DNA of 64,000 nt, from assembly GCF_023898315.1 (NCBI RefSeq), contig NC_064614.1, positions 73,854,501-73,918,500 of the forward strand, in the 5' to 3' direction. Made by a program: the position numbers and the translations under genes. The number at the start of each line of letters is the position of its first letter. The stretch's first letter is position 1. The DNA comes from Schistocerca nitens. Lineage: Eukaryota; Arthropoda; Insecta; Orthoptera; Acrididae. The notes under the pieces are model-generated. The model was given only the letters and a program-made list of their open reading frames with translations, was not told where the DNA came from and did not search any database. Below are positions 23,619 to 35,356 of this stretch, in pieces.

Positions 23619-24237
23619 GTACAGCAGTGCGAATGATGCGTGAATATGGTCTAAAGTAAATATGTAGATCATTATTCTACTGATGAACGCTGTACGAACT
23701 AGTGTGAGAAAGACTCAAAACCGTGTGAATGCAGACGACGGAGAATTTTGTATCATAATATGTTAAGTAAGTTTATGGTAAAAGAAAATCTAATTCGAGT
23801 GCATATGAAAATAGTTAATAACGTGAAGTATACACAAAATACCAGAATGTTAACTACTTATTTCGGGAAAAAGTATAGTTCGAAAGTATGTTATTTGTCG
23901 ATTGGTTAGTCATGAAAAGCGTGGAGTAACGCAAGAGAATGATGTTTTTCAGTTGCCTTAAAGAAAACTGACCAATCACAGCTGAGTATTCTTTGCGCGT
24001 CTTTCCTTTTGGAGATGCTTACAGTAGTCTAAAGTGGTCAGAGTCCAGCCTTTCAGTGGTACGGTTGTGTGTAGTACGAGCTCAGAAGGAAGTTATTATT
24101 TGCCAAATTTAGTTCTGCTACACGTTTAAAAAGTATTTTAAAGAGAAGGCATATTTATTCCGGCGTGTTTTTTTAGCGCGTACGGATTCTTTAAGTTAAC
24201 TTTGTCTATGAGAAAAGACAGTAATTCGGCGTGGCAT
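23619..24237. other. Unassigned AT-rich sequence
   Basis: No gene or repeat recognised. Confidence 0.35.
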
Positions 24238-24248
24238 ATTGAGCAGAT

Positions 24249-27200
24249 TGTTGTTGTGGTCTTCAGTCCTGAGACTGGTTTGATGCAGCTCTCCATGCTA
24301 CTCTATCCTGTGCAAGCTTCTTCATCTCCCAGTACCTACTGCAACCTACATCCTTCTGAATCTGCTTAGTGTATTGATCTCTTGGTCTCCCTCTACGATT
24401 TTTACCCTCCACGCTGCCCTCCAATGCTAAATTTGTGATCCCTTGATGCCTCAAAACATGTCCTACCACCCGATCCCTTCTTCTAGTCAAGTTGTGCCAC
24501 AAACTTCTCTTCTCCCCAATCCTATTCAATACCTCCTCATTAATTACGTGATCTACCCACCTTATCTTCAGCATTCTTCTGTAGCACCACATTTCAAAAG
24601 CTTTTATTCTCTTCTTGTCCAAACTGGTTATCGTCCATGTTTCACTTCCAACATGGCTACACTCCATACAAATACTTTCAGAAACGACTTCCTGACACTT
24701 AAATCTATACTCGATGTTAACAAATTTCTCTTCTTCAGAAGCGATTTCCTTTCCATTGCCAGTCTACATTTTATATCCTCTCTACTTCGACCATCATAAG
24801 TTATTTTGCTCCCTAAATAGCAAAACTCCTTTACTACTTTAAGTGTCTCATTTCCTAATCTAATCCCCTCAGCATCACCCGATTTAATTTGACTACATTC
24901 CATTATCCTCGTTTTGCTTTTGTTGATGTTCATCTTATATCCTCCTTTCTAGACACTGTCCATTCCGTTCAACTGCTCTTCCAAGTCCTTTGCTGTCTCT
25001 GACAGAATTACAATGTCATCGGCGAACCTCAAAGTTTTTATTTCTTCTCCATGAATTTTAATACCTACTCCGAATTTTTCTTTTGTTTCCTTTACTGCTT
25101 GCTCAATATACAGATTGAATAACATCGGGGAGAGGCTACAACCCTGTCTCACTCCTTTCCCAACCACTGCTTACCTTTCATGCCCCTCGACTCTTATAAC
25201 TGCCATCTGGTTTCTGTACAAATTGTAAATAGCCTCCGCTCCTTGTATTTTACCCCTGCCACCTTCAGAATTTGAAAGAGAGTATTCCAGTTAACGTTGT
25301 CAAAAGCTTTCTCTAAGTCTACAAATGCTAGAAACGTAGGTTTGACTTTTCTTAATCTTTCTTCTAAGATAAGTCGTAAGGTTAGTATTGCCTCACGTGT
25401 TCCAACATTTCTACGGAATCCAAACTGATTCTCCCCGAGGTCCGCTTCTACCAGTTTTTCCATTCGTCTGTAAAGAATTCGCGTTAGTATTTTGCAGCTG
25501 TGACTTATTAAATTGATAGTTCGGTAATTTTCACATCTGTCAACACCTGCTTTCTTTGGGATTGGAATTATTATATTCTTCTTGAAGTCTGTGGGTATTT
25601 CGCCTGTCTCATACATCTTGCTCACCAGATGGTACAGTTTTGTCATGACTGGCTCTCCCAGGCCCATCAGTAGTTCTAATGGAATGTTGTCTACTCCCGG
25701 GGCCTTGTTTCGACTCAGGTCTTTCAGTGCTCTGTCAAACTCTTAACGCAGTATCTTATCTCCCATTTCATCTTCATCTACATCCTCTTCCATTTCCATA
25801 ATATTGGCCTCAAGTACATCGCCCTTGTATAAACCCTCTGTATACTCCTTCCACCTTTCTGCCTTCCCTTCTTTGCTTAGAACTGGGTTGCCATCTGAGC
25901 TCTTGATATTCATACAAGTGGTTCTCTTCTCTCCGAAGGTCTCTTTAATTTTCCTGTAGGCAGTATCTATCTTACCCCTAGTGAGACAAGCCTCTACATC
26001 CTTACATTTGTCCTCTAGCCATCCCTGCTTAGCCATTTTGCACTTCCTGTCGATCTCATTTTTGAGACGTTTGTATTCCTTTTTGCCTGCTTCATTTACT
26101 GCATTTTTATATTTTCTCCTTTCATCAATTAAATTCAATATTTCTTCTGTTACCTAAGGATTTCTATTAGCCCTCGTCTTTTTACCTACTTGATCCTCTG
26201 CTGCCTTCACTACTTCATCCCTCAGAGCTACCCATTCTCCTTGTACTGTATTTCTTTCCCCCATTCCGGTCAATTGTTCCCTTATGCTCTCCCTGAAACT
26301 CTCTACAACTTCTAGTTCTTTCAGTTTATCCAGGTCCCATCTCCTTAAATTCCCACCTTTTTGCAGTTTCTTCAGTTTCAATCTGCAGTTCATAACCAAT
26401 AGATTGTGGTCAGAATCCACATCTGCCCCTGGAAATGTCTTACAATTTAAAACCTGGTTCCTAAATCTCTGTCTTACCATTATATAATCTATCTGATACC
26501 TTTTAGTATCTCCAGGGTTCTTCCAGGTATACAACCTTCTTTTATGATTCTTGAACCAAGTGTTAGCTATGATTAAGTTATGCTGTGTGCAAAATTCTAC
26601 AAGGCGGCTTCCTCTTTCATTTCTTCCCCCCAATCCATATTCACCTACTATTTTTCCTTCTGTCCCTTTTCCTACTGACGAATTCCAGTCACCCATGACT
26701 ATTAAATTTTCGTCTCCCTTCACTACCTGAATAATTTCTTTTATCTCGTCATACATTTCATCAATTTCTTCATCATCTGCAGAGCTAGTTGGCATATAAA
26801 CTTGTACTACTGTAGTAGGCATGGGCTTTGTGTCTATCTTGGCCACACTAATGCGTTCACTATGCTGTTTGTAGTAGCTAACCCGCACTCCTATTTTTTT
26901 ATTCATTATTAAACCTACTCCTGCATTACCCCTATTTGATTTTGTATTTATAACCCTGTATTCACCTGACCAAAAGGCTTGTTCCTCCTGCCACCGAACT
27001 TCACTAATTCCCACTATATCTAACTTTAACCTATCCATTTCCCGTTTTAAATTTTCTAACCTACCTGCCCGATTAAGGGATCTGACATTCCACGCTCCGA
27101 TCCGTAGAATGCCAGTTTCCTTTCTCCTGATAACGACGTCCTCCTGAGTAGTCCCCGCCCGGAGATCCGAATGGGGGACTATTTTACCTCCGGAATATTT

Positions 27201-27546
27201 TACCCAAGAGGACGCCATCATCATTTAATCATACAGTAAAGCTGCATGTCCTCGGGAATAATTACGGCTGTAGTTTCCCCTTGCTTTCAGCCGTTCGCAG
27301 TACCAGCACAGCAAGGCCGTTTTGGTTAATGTTACAAGGCCAGATCAGTCAATCATCCAGACCGTTGCCCCTGCAACTACTGAAAAGGCTGCTGCCCCTC
27401 TTCAGGAACCACATGTTTGTCTGGCCTCTCAACAGATACCCCTCCGTTGTGGTTGCACCTACGTTACGGCCATCTGTATCGCTGAGGCACGCAAGCCTCC
27501 CCACCAACGACAAGGTCCATGGTTCATGGTTCATGGTTCATGGTTC
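24249..27546 (-). mobile_element. RTE2 LINE, full length with target duplications
   Basis: Minus-strand element of 3298 bases. The 3' end has a short CAA repeat. The 5' end carries about four copies of a 7-base GAACCAT unit at about 27516-27546 that is absent from the copy at 43076-46029. Perfect 11-base duplication ATTGAGCAGAT lies at 24238-24248 and 27547-27557. This is the reference copy for the family in the window. Confidence 0.93.
24263..27224 (-). pseudogene. RTE2 endonuclease-reverse transcriptase, broken in six places
   Basis: The frame starts at the ATG at 27224. The endonuclease domain runs to about 26290 (IGAWNVRSLNRAGR, ISEVRWQEEQ, VMGDWNSSVGKG, YQIDYIMV, DSDHNLLV). RT motifs: IIIPIPKKAG, ENQFGFRR, FVDLEKAFDNV, GVRQGCSLSPMLFNLYIEQ, FADDIVIL. 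The C-terminus has RWVDHVINEEVL and WRAASNQSQD. Compared with the other copies it has stops at 26154 (Trp to TAG), 25743 (Glu to TAA), 25171 and about 24946, plus one-base deletions at about 25235 and 24650. Endonuclease and RT active-site motifs are intact, so the lesions look recent. Confidence 0.9.
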
Positions 27547-27557
27547 ATTGAGCAGAT

Positions 27558-28860
27558 CGGTGACTAAAAACTTGAGTAATTAGATACCGATAAACTTAAT
27601 AGTATAGTGAGTATTTTTATTTAAGAACAGTCCAAGCATAGTAGCTGTTCAAACTTCGGGAAATACGTTACCATAAACTTGTTAACGTGAATGAAACGGT
27701 TTGTGCATGACTGGGTTAAGATGAGAACGGGCTTGGCAGTAAACGTGTACATTATCGAGCTTCAGAATACACCGAAGTTTTGCCAGTATTTCCACCTTTC
27801 ATTCAAAATTAAGTTCTTTTCCCAATTCTTGAAACAGTTACGTTATATGCAGCCTGATGCGAGTTGCAGTACGGTAGGTTTCTGCTCGGCTTTCCTACCG
27901 GCCATGTGTTGCAACGAGTTCGCAGGTGGGTGCAGGACGACAGGAACCTCGCTACTGCTATTACCGAGGCACAGTAAAATAGCAGGCCTCGGCGTCCGCT
28001 AAGCGCAAGAACAAACCGGGCATCGAGTAGCCAGCCCAGCTCATGCTTATACATTAGGCTACGACAGTCGTGGGCTCTGCCCATAGCGGCTGCTAAGCGG
28101 AAGTGGCCATCTCGACCGACGTAGTCGCGTCCGGATGGTGCACGAGTCGGCGTGCGCTCAGCACATCATGCCGACGGCGACAGGCCGTGGCGACGTAAAC
28201 AGTAAAAGTTCATACAAGAAGGAGAATATAGACATTTCAAATGTCGTGCTACAGAAAAATGTTGCAGGTTAGATATGTAGATAGAATAACTAATGATGAA
28301 ACACTAAATCAAATTGAGAAACAATGAATTTCTTCAATACTTGAAGACGCAGCTTGAGGCGTTAAGGAATCATGAATATGGTAAAGAAGGGAAGTGGGAA
28401 GAGTGAAAACTGTAGAGTGAGATCAAGGCTTGAATACAGTCAGCGTGTTCGGCTTGATTAAAATTGAAGGAAGAGGCTTTCGGAGGATCAGAGTAGCTTG
28501 AGAAGCTGCATCATACCCGTCTTCAGACTGAATACCATAACAATAGAAATATATATAAGACACAATAAGTATATTCTTTTGTAGGTAGGTATGTTCTTTT
28601 CTAGAAAACAGGAGACAAAGGAAAGGATGTAACGAAGCAAAACCTACTAATCGATGTTTGTATAACAATTTCACGATAGTATGGTAATAACGCTGAGTTT
28701 GCTCACCATTGTTATCATAGATTCCCCCTCATTTTTGTTTCCTTAGGCTCCATAATCGGGAAAATAAGTGAAAACATTATTTCCAGCTGCATACGTTGAA
28801 CAATGAATGCCACAATAGAGTATGTTGTTACTGTGGGTTGAGGTCAGTTGCTAGACACAG
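27558..28860. other. Unassigned; CpG-richer patch at about 27880-28200
   Basis: No coding domain recognised. Around 28080-28195 the sequence is rich in CG dinucleotides. It may be a repeat remnant or a regulatory patch. Confidence 0.3.
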
Positions 28861-31156
28861 ACATCCTTCTGAATCTGTTCAGTGTATTCATCTCTTGGTC
28901 TCCCTCTACGAATTTTACCCTCCATGCTGCCCTCCAATACTAAACTGGTGATCTCATCATGCCTCAGAAAATGTCTTACCAACCGATCCCATCTTCTAGT
29001 CAAGTTATGCCACAAATTCCTCTCCTCTCCAATTCTGTTCAGTGCCTCCTCATTAGTTATTTGATCTACTCATCTAATATTCAGCGTTCTTCTGTAGCTT
29101 CACAATTCGAAAGCTTCTATCCTCTTCTCGTCTAACCTATTTATCGTCGATGTTTCACTTCCACATATGGCTACACCCCATACGAATACTTTCAGAAAAG
29201 ACTTCCTGACACTTAAATCTATACTCGATATTAACATACTTCTTTTCTTCAGAAACGATTTCCTTGCCATTGCCAGTCTACATTTTATATCCTCTCTACT
29301 TCGACCACCATCAGTTATTTAGCGTCCCAAATAGCAGAACTCATTTACTGCTTTAAGTGTCTCATTTCCTAATCTAATTCCCTCAGGATCATCTGATTTA
29401 ATTTGACTACATTCCATTATCCTCGTTTTGCTTTTGTTGATGTTCTTCTTATGTACTCCTTTCAAGACACTGCTCATTCAATTCAACTGATCCTCCAGGT
29501 CTTTTTCTTTCTCTCACAGAATTACAATGTCATCGACAAAAGTCAAAGTTTTTATTTCATCTCCCAGGATTTTAATTCCTACTCCAAATTTTTCTTTTGT
29601 TTCCTTTACTGCTTGCTTAATATACAGACTGAATGACATCGGGGATAGAGTTCAACCCTGTCTCACTCCCTTCCTAACCACTGCTTCGCCTTCATGGCCC
29701 TCGACGTTTATAGCTGCCATCTGGTTTCTGTAAAAATCGTAAATAGCCTTTAGCTCCCTGTTCAAATGGTTCAAATGGCTCTGAGCACTATGGGACTCAA
29801 CTGCTGTGGTCATAAGTCCCCTAGAACTTAGAACTACTTAAACCTTTGCTGTCTCTGACAGAATTACAATGTCATCGGCGAACCTCAAAGTTTTTATTTC
29901 TTCTCCATGAATTTTAATACCTACTCCGAATTTTTCTTTTGTTTCCTTTACTGCTTGCTCAATATACAGATTGAATAACATCGGGGAGAGGCTACAACCC
30001 TGTCTCACTCCTTTCCCAACCACTGCTTACCTTTCATGCCCCTCGACTCTTATAACTGCCATCTGGTTTCTGTACAAATTGTAAATAGCCTCCGCTCCTT
30101 GTATTTTACCCCTGCCACCTTCAGAATTTGAAAGAGAGTATTCCAGTTAACGTTGTCAAAAGCTTTCTCTAAGTCTACAAATGCTAGAAACGTAGGTTTG
30201 CCTTTTCTAAATCTTTCTTCTAAGATAAGTCGTAAGGTTAGTATTGCCTCACGTGTTCCAACATTTCTACGGAATCCAAACTGATCTTCCCCGAGGTCCG
30301 CTTCTACCAGTTTTTCCATTCGTCTGTAAAGAATTCGCGTTAGTATTTTGCAGCTGTGACTTATTAAACTGATAGTTCGGTAATTTTCACATCTGTCAAC
30401 ACCTGCTTTCTTTGGGATTGGAATTATTATATTCTTCTTGACGTATGGGGGTATTTCACCTATCTCATGCAAGTTGCTCACCAGATGGCAGAGTTTTGTC
30501 ATGACTGGCTCTCCCAAGGCTATCAGTAGATCTAATCGAATGTTGTCTATTCACGGAGCCTTGTCTCGACTCAGGTCTTTCAGTGCTCTGTCAAACTCTT
30601 CACGTAGTATCATATCTCCCATTTCATCTTCATCTATGTCCTCTTCCATTTCCATAATATTGTATTATAGTACATCGCCCTTGTATAGAGCCTCTATATA
30701 TTCCTTCCCCCTTTCTGCTTTCCCTTCTTTGCTTAGAACTGGTTTTACATCTGAGCTCTTGATATTCATACAATCGGTTCTCCTTTCTCCAAAGGTCTCT
30801 TTAATTTTCCTGTAGGCGGTATCTATCTTATCCTTAGTGATATATGCCTCTACAATTATCCTCTAGCCATCCCTGCTTAGCCATTTCGCACTTCCTGTCG
30901 ATCTCATTTTTGAGACGATTGTGTTCCTTTTTGCCTGTTTCATTTACTGCATTTTTATATTTTCTCCTTTCATCAATGAAATTCTATATCTCTTTTGTTA
31001 CCCAAGGATTTCTACCAGCGCTCGCCTTTTTAGCTGCTTGATCCTCTGCTGCACTCACTATTTCATCTCTCAAATCTACCCACTCTTCTTCTACAGTACT
31101 TCTTTCTCCAGTTCTTGTCAATTGTTCACTAATGCTCTCTCTGAAACTCTCTACAG
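28861..31156 (-). mobile_element. RTE2 LINE relic, composite with an inserted young segment
   Basis: Outer parts, 28861-29761 and about 30441-31156, align with RTE2 but with roughly one difference per ten bases. The middle, 29845 to about 30440, matches 24989 to about 25584 at a constant offset of 4856 with about six mismatches and no gaps. The old left part and the young segment overlap in what they represent (about 250 bases are present twice). The 3' terminal ~100 bases are missing. A SINE tail sits at the left junction of the young segment. Confidence 0.85.
29762..29844 (-). mobile_element. SINE-1 tail fragment at the RTE2 junction
   Basis: Only the SINE 3' end is present (from AGGTTTAAGTAGTTC to the GAGCCATTTGAACC tail, read on minus). 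It is joined directly to the young RTE2 segment at about 29845. No B box and no target duplication seen. Confidence 0.88.
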
Positions 31157-31689
31157 CCTGTCACAACACTGCAGCCACATTGATCAAAAATGTTACAGTT
31201 CTGTATTATTTGTTGTTGTTTACCTCTTACAAGTAATTATTTATCAATTTTATAGAAAAGTCTGATTTTTTTCTCACAAGTAATCTGACACCACTTGTAT
31301 TGGTGCTTCGCAACAGGTATCTTCTGGAATAGGGCCTCTCTTTGCCTTCTTTTCGTAATTTCTAAAGTCGAATTGAATCGGAAAATACGTGATAAAAAAC
31401 CGTACTCACTATGGGGAAGACTTTTATCCTGTAACAGACTCTCTCATATATCGCCATATCATACTCAGTTTAGGATAAGTATCAGTATCCAATAGTAGGG
31501 AAATATTAAACATTTTATCACTCACCTGAAATTAAGGCTTTCACGTGATACAGCATTTCGCTATTAAAAAATACTCAGAGACGATAAATGTACAGATGGA
31601 TATCGGAGAAAGAAAGTCTGTGAAATAGTGGCAGCGTACACTTCAGCGAAGGGAAGGAGAACTGTACTATCAGGTTCTACGATCTATTG
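31157..31689. other. Unassigned AT-rich sequence
   Basis: No feature recognised. Confidence 0.35.
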
Positions 31690-32240
31690 GAAGGAAGTGC
31701 GTTGCTACCAGCGGTGAATTCCATATCCGCGTGTGATGATTAGCGCTGGTGTCGCCTACATTAACTGCGGCAGAGGACAAGCTCAGAAATCTGTTAAACC
31801 TCCTTTGAGCGAGACGTTAACCGCCTTTACGGCTGCTGGGAGAGTGAGACAGCCGGCCCGGTCAGCAGAAGCAGCGGCAGCAGCCGCCGAAGGCTCGCGG
31901 CGGGTTATTAGCTTGCGGTGCGCCGACCGATTCCATCCATCACGGTCGCCATCAGCGCTGCGCCGCGCCGGCTGCCTGGCGGTCATTCCGCGTTACAAAT
32001 GGACGCCGGGGCGCGGGAGCGCAGATAGAAACCATATCTCGGGCCGCACATAAGTCTGCGGCCGTCTGGCCAGAGCTCAGCTGGGTGGGCGCCGCCCTCG
32101 CAGAAAGGCGGCGCTGACGAGTGGCCATTCGGCTGAGGATGCGCGCCGGGGAGCGCTGGGACCGACGGGCCGAGCGTGGGACCGCGTCGGAAAAAGTCTG
32201 TGGCAGCACTCTCTCCACTGTCTCTGGCAAGTCGGCGCAG
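31690..32240. promoter_or_regulatory. CpG island-like block
   Basis: Strongly GC- and CpG-rich (GCAGCGGCAGCAGCCGCCG near 31870, GCGCTGCGCCGCGCCGG near 31955), rising sharply from AT-rich flanks. Open frames on both strands (31733-32053 plus, 31952-32326 minus) are expected from composition and show no domain. No transposon family recognised. A host promoter or 5' exon is the most attractive reading, but unproven. Confidence 0.4.
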
Positions 32241-32462
32241 TCATGAATAGGGAGCCTGGATGTAGGTGTCTTCCGAGTTACGAGAGCAAAGTGTCGCCTC
32301 GTTACAAGAGAGAGCAAGGAAATCATAATATTGTAGATTTACACAGCCGGTATTTGCGATACTGCTGATATTTGATTTATGGGCATTAGGCTGTGGTCCA
32401 GAGCATAATTCTCCGCTTGACGTTTTGCCATCTACTACTGGAGACTTCAGCAGAGGCTTTAA

Positions 32463-35021
32463 GGGGAGCTGGAGGTGCCTATGCTGCCTATGTTAAAATC
32501 ACTAAGTTTGAGGAACATTTATGAATAAACTACCAAATAGAAAAATTTGAATTTTTTTTTACATTTAGAGTGGTTTAGTATTGCAGTTATGACAGAGGGA
32601 TTTTGGAGTATCTTTTCTAGTTTCCTTCCAATTATGTTTTTATTAATGACCCAATTTTTTTACAAATAATTGCTTTATAATTAAACTGAAATGAAACTAC
32701 TGAACATATTGCCAAATGGCTGAGTTACAATGTAAGTTTGATCACTAGGAGTGCTGTATAAAAATTTCATCTCTCTAGCTTGAGTGGATTTTGTGAAAAT
32801 GTTCCTTATATTCGAAAAATTCCAATTTATGGGAAATGGCTATAAAGTTTCTCAATACATTCCTGCACTATAGGCTGGATTATCAGGGTCTTCTTCTTCA
32901 TCCTCCAAAAGCTTCCTCCTCTGTCTTCTTTTCTGGCCTATTGTTCCATCATACTTCATATGCCTTTCTCTTCTTTATGCTCCTCTTATCCTTTCTCTGT
33001 CAATATTTCTTAGTGCTCGTGCAGTGTTCACCCCAGCTGTAAATCCTAATGCCTTCAGAACTTCACACTTCACACTGTTCCCTTGGTTGTAGGTTGCTAT
33101 TGCATCATAAATGCCAAAGTGCAGTGTTTTTATGCTTACAAACACCCTTTTAGGAATCACTTTCCAAATCAAATTGTTTACGCTCTCATTAGGATTCTGC
33201 GTCTTTCCGTGTAGACATTTGTGTAACAATTCTGGCTGTGCTAAGTCATGAAAAATTGGTTTTATTGCATTTATCACAGCTGCTGGCAAACCATGTTTGT
33301 GATCATAGTCCTTTTTTGCATTATATTTGCACCAGGAATCTTTTGGGCACAGGCTGTGTTGAGGGTATTCATTGGAAGAGGCAGTATGAAGGAACAATGC
33401 CCGCACTGCTTTTCGATTGTCACTAACATTACTAGTATTTTGCCTTATAGCATACCCATAGTATCTCTGTAGATGTTCAATCACCTCATCAGTAAGCCTG
33501 CCTCTCACTCCTATTGTCTTTCCATCACTGAGCTTACTTGAACCCAAAGTTTGTTTGAGCCTTCGAAGCCGTGCACCCATACGCTTTTGCACATGCCCAA
33601 TGCATTCCAACTTTTCAACTACAAATTCATTTCCATAATGTTTCAGTTCCTCTATAGTCTTGAAACCTTTGTAGTCACCATCCCCAAGGTAGTATTTGTA
33701 CCTGACGTTGTATCTGGGAACTGAACGTTCAAAAATTTGTTTCACTCCATCCACTTCCATTGCTCCACTTGATCCACTAATTTTTGCCTCACAGGTTCCA
33801 CTGTGCTCTCCTTTGATTTTATTTTTGCACCTACAATGTTTTGATAATATTGCAACATCTATCACTTTTGCACTATCACCACAAGTAGCAGTTACAACCT
33901 CATTCAGGGATTTATGACCCATCTTTTGCCAGGAACCATCTAATGCCACTACCATATCCCTAGAACCACCGTTCATATCTACAGATTCCTCCACTGCTTC
34001 CTTCATGGTTTTCAAAGCCACATCTTCAACAGAGGATCCTACCAGTTCACAGTAGTACCCAAATTTGCTTGGAGGCGATGGCAAGTTCATAGTACCACAA
34101 AACAGTTTACCAGCAGCAGACCCTTTTCCAATGGATCGAAGACCATACATAAGTCGAACATTCACATCAAACACTCTAGATCGTCCATTTTCACCAAAGA
34201 GACTGGCATGTGAATTGTAGAGTCACTTAATACTTGCAACATATACAGATTATCTTCATCTCACAAGCTAAACCAAAGTGCTTTGTTATCTCTAGTCGCA
34301 CTCCTACACTTGAACACATTTTGCACAGAACACTTTCTTTCAGCACAGAAGATAATAATCCAATATTCAGTACTTCGTTAATATCATCACTGTCACTAAC
34401 ATATTCACGAAATCTGTCACTTCCACCAGTCAGCTTCTTGCTAGAAGATGTCACAGGGCTATGGCCGGCCATGTGTCGCTTAGCAGAAGAACGCACTGTT
34501 TCAGTAATTGTAGTATCGCAACTTGGTATTAGTGTTAATTTTCTTTTCCCTATGTTCTTCCTCTTCTTCTATACACGGTCACTAAAACGTGGCATCGTAA
34601 CCAGAACAACGCTTTACACAAGAAGTATAATACTACTAACAACAGGCGCAACACTGAACTAATTCGAAACGGTAAACAGCAAAGAGACGATGTTCCGCGC
34701 TCTTAGCGCTTCATTTGTCACAGAAAACAATGTAGCCAACCCTTGCACACTCGCTGTATGCGTAACATAAGGTGCTGTATGCGTAACAGGCCGAGAAAAT
34801 CCCAAGCAGTTCGCTAGGAAGTCACGAGAGGGTGTTAGATGCATTCAGTGGCCGCCCATTTCCTCTGCAGGCGTGGGGGAAAATGGTAATAACTCCACTT
34901 CTAAGGCGAGTAGAACAATAATTCAAAGTTGACATTAAAGAGGAATGTTCCAAATAATTTTCGGTAGCAAAAAAAAAAAAAAAGATCGTAATTTTTTGGA
35001 TTTGACCACCTCCGGCTCCCC
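32463..35021 (-). mobile_element. Cut-and-paste DNA transposon with Mutator-like transposase and TTAA-type flanks
   Basis: Left end GGGGAGCTGGAGGTG (32463-32477) and the reverse complement of the right end GGGGAGCCGGAGGTG (35007-35021) match in 14 of 15 positions. The left flank is TTAA immediately outside; the right flank is GTAA, one change from TTAA. Length is 2559 bases and the transposase fills the centre on the minus strand. A TTAA duplication is characteristic of Kolobok or piggyBac-type integration and not of the 9-base duplications of Mutator. Confidence 0.72.
32852..34595 (-). pseudogene. Mutator-like/Kolobok-type transposase, nearly complete
   Basis: The natural start is probably the ATG at 34595 (MPRFSDRV, then a TAG at codon 9). 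An N-terminal piece is open at 34227-34496, then a frameshift near 34200, then a 399-codon frame at 32975-34174. That frame has VVALDGSWQK (Asp79, a likely catalytic residue), CRC...H...C, YYLGDGDYKGF (Asp165/167), KLECIGHVQKRMGARLRRL, GRLTD and KCLHGKTQNPNESVNN. The in-frame TAA at 32975-32977 falls 40 codons before the usual family end: reading on gives a basic tail then SAGMY and a stop at 32852. I recognise the core as the Mutator-like transposase domain common in insect genomes. Three small lesions, otherwise well preserved. Confidence 0.8.
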
Positions 35022-35133
35022 GTAACGACTGACAAACCTGTTACATCTCAAAACAAGCTCAGTAAGCCGGTTTATACGTACCCAAGCATCGGTCGGTTCG
35101 TGGCGTCATCCCACCATTTAGAGCCCCTATATA

Positions 35134-35325
35134 AAATGGCTCTGAGCACTATGGGACTCAACATCTGAGGTCCTGAGTCCTTCAGAACTTAGAATTACTC
35201 AACCCTAACTAACCTAAGGATATCACACACATCCACGCCCAAGGCAGGACTCGAACCTGCACCGTAGCGGTCGCGCGGTTCCAGACTGAAGCGACTACAA
35301 CCGCTCGGCCATTGCGGCCGGCTAA
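35134..35325 (-). mobile_element. SINE-1 copy, diverged
   Basis: Minus-strand SINE with a 10-base duplication CCCCTATATA at 35124-35133 and 35326-35335. It has more substitutions than most copies. Confidence 0.9.
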
Positions 35326-35356
35326 CCCCTATATATCATCAACCGTGTTTTCCCCA

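Noticed and set aside
24249..27546. Autonomous, active RTE2 copy
   Set aside because: Four in-frame stops and two one-base deletions, despite intact ends and active-site motifs.
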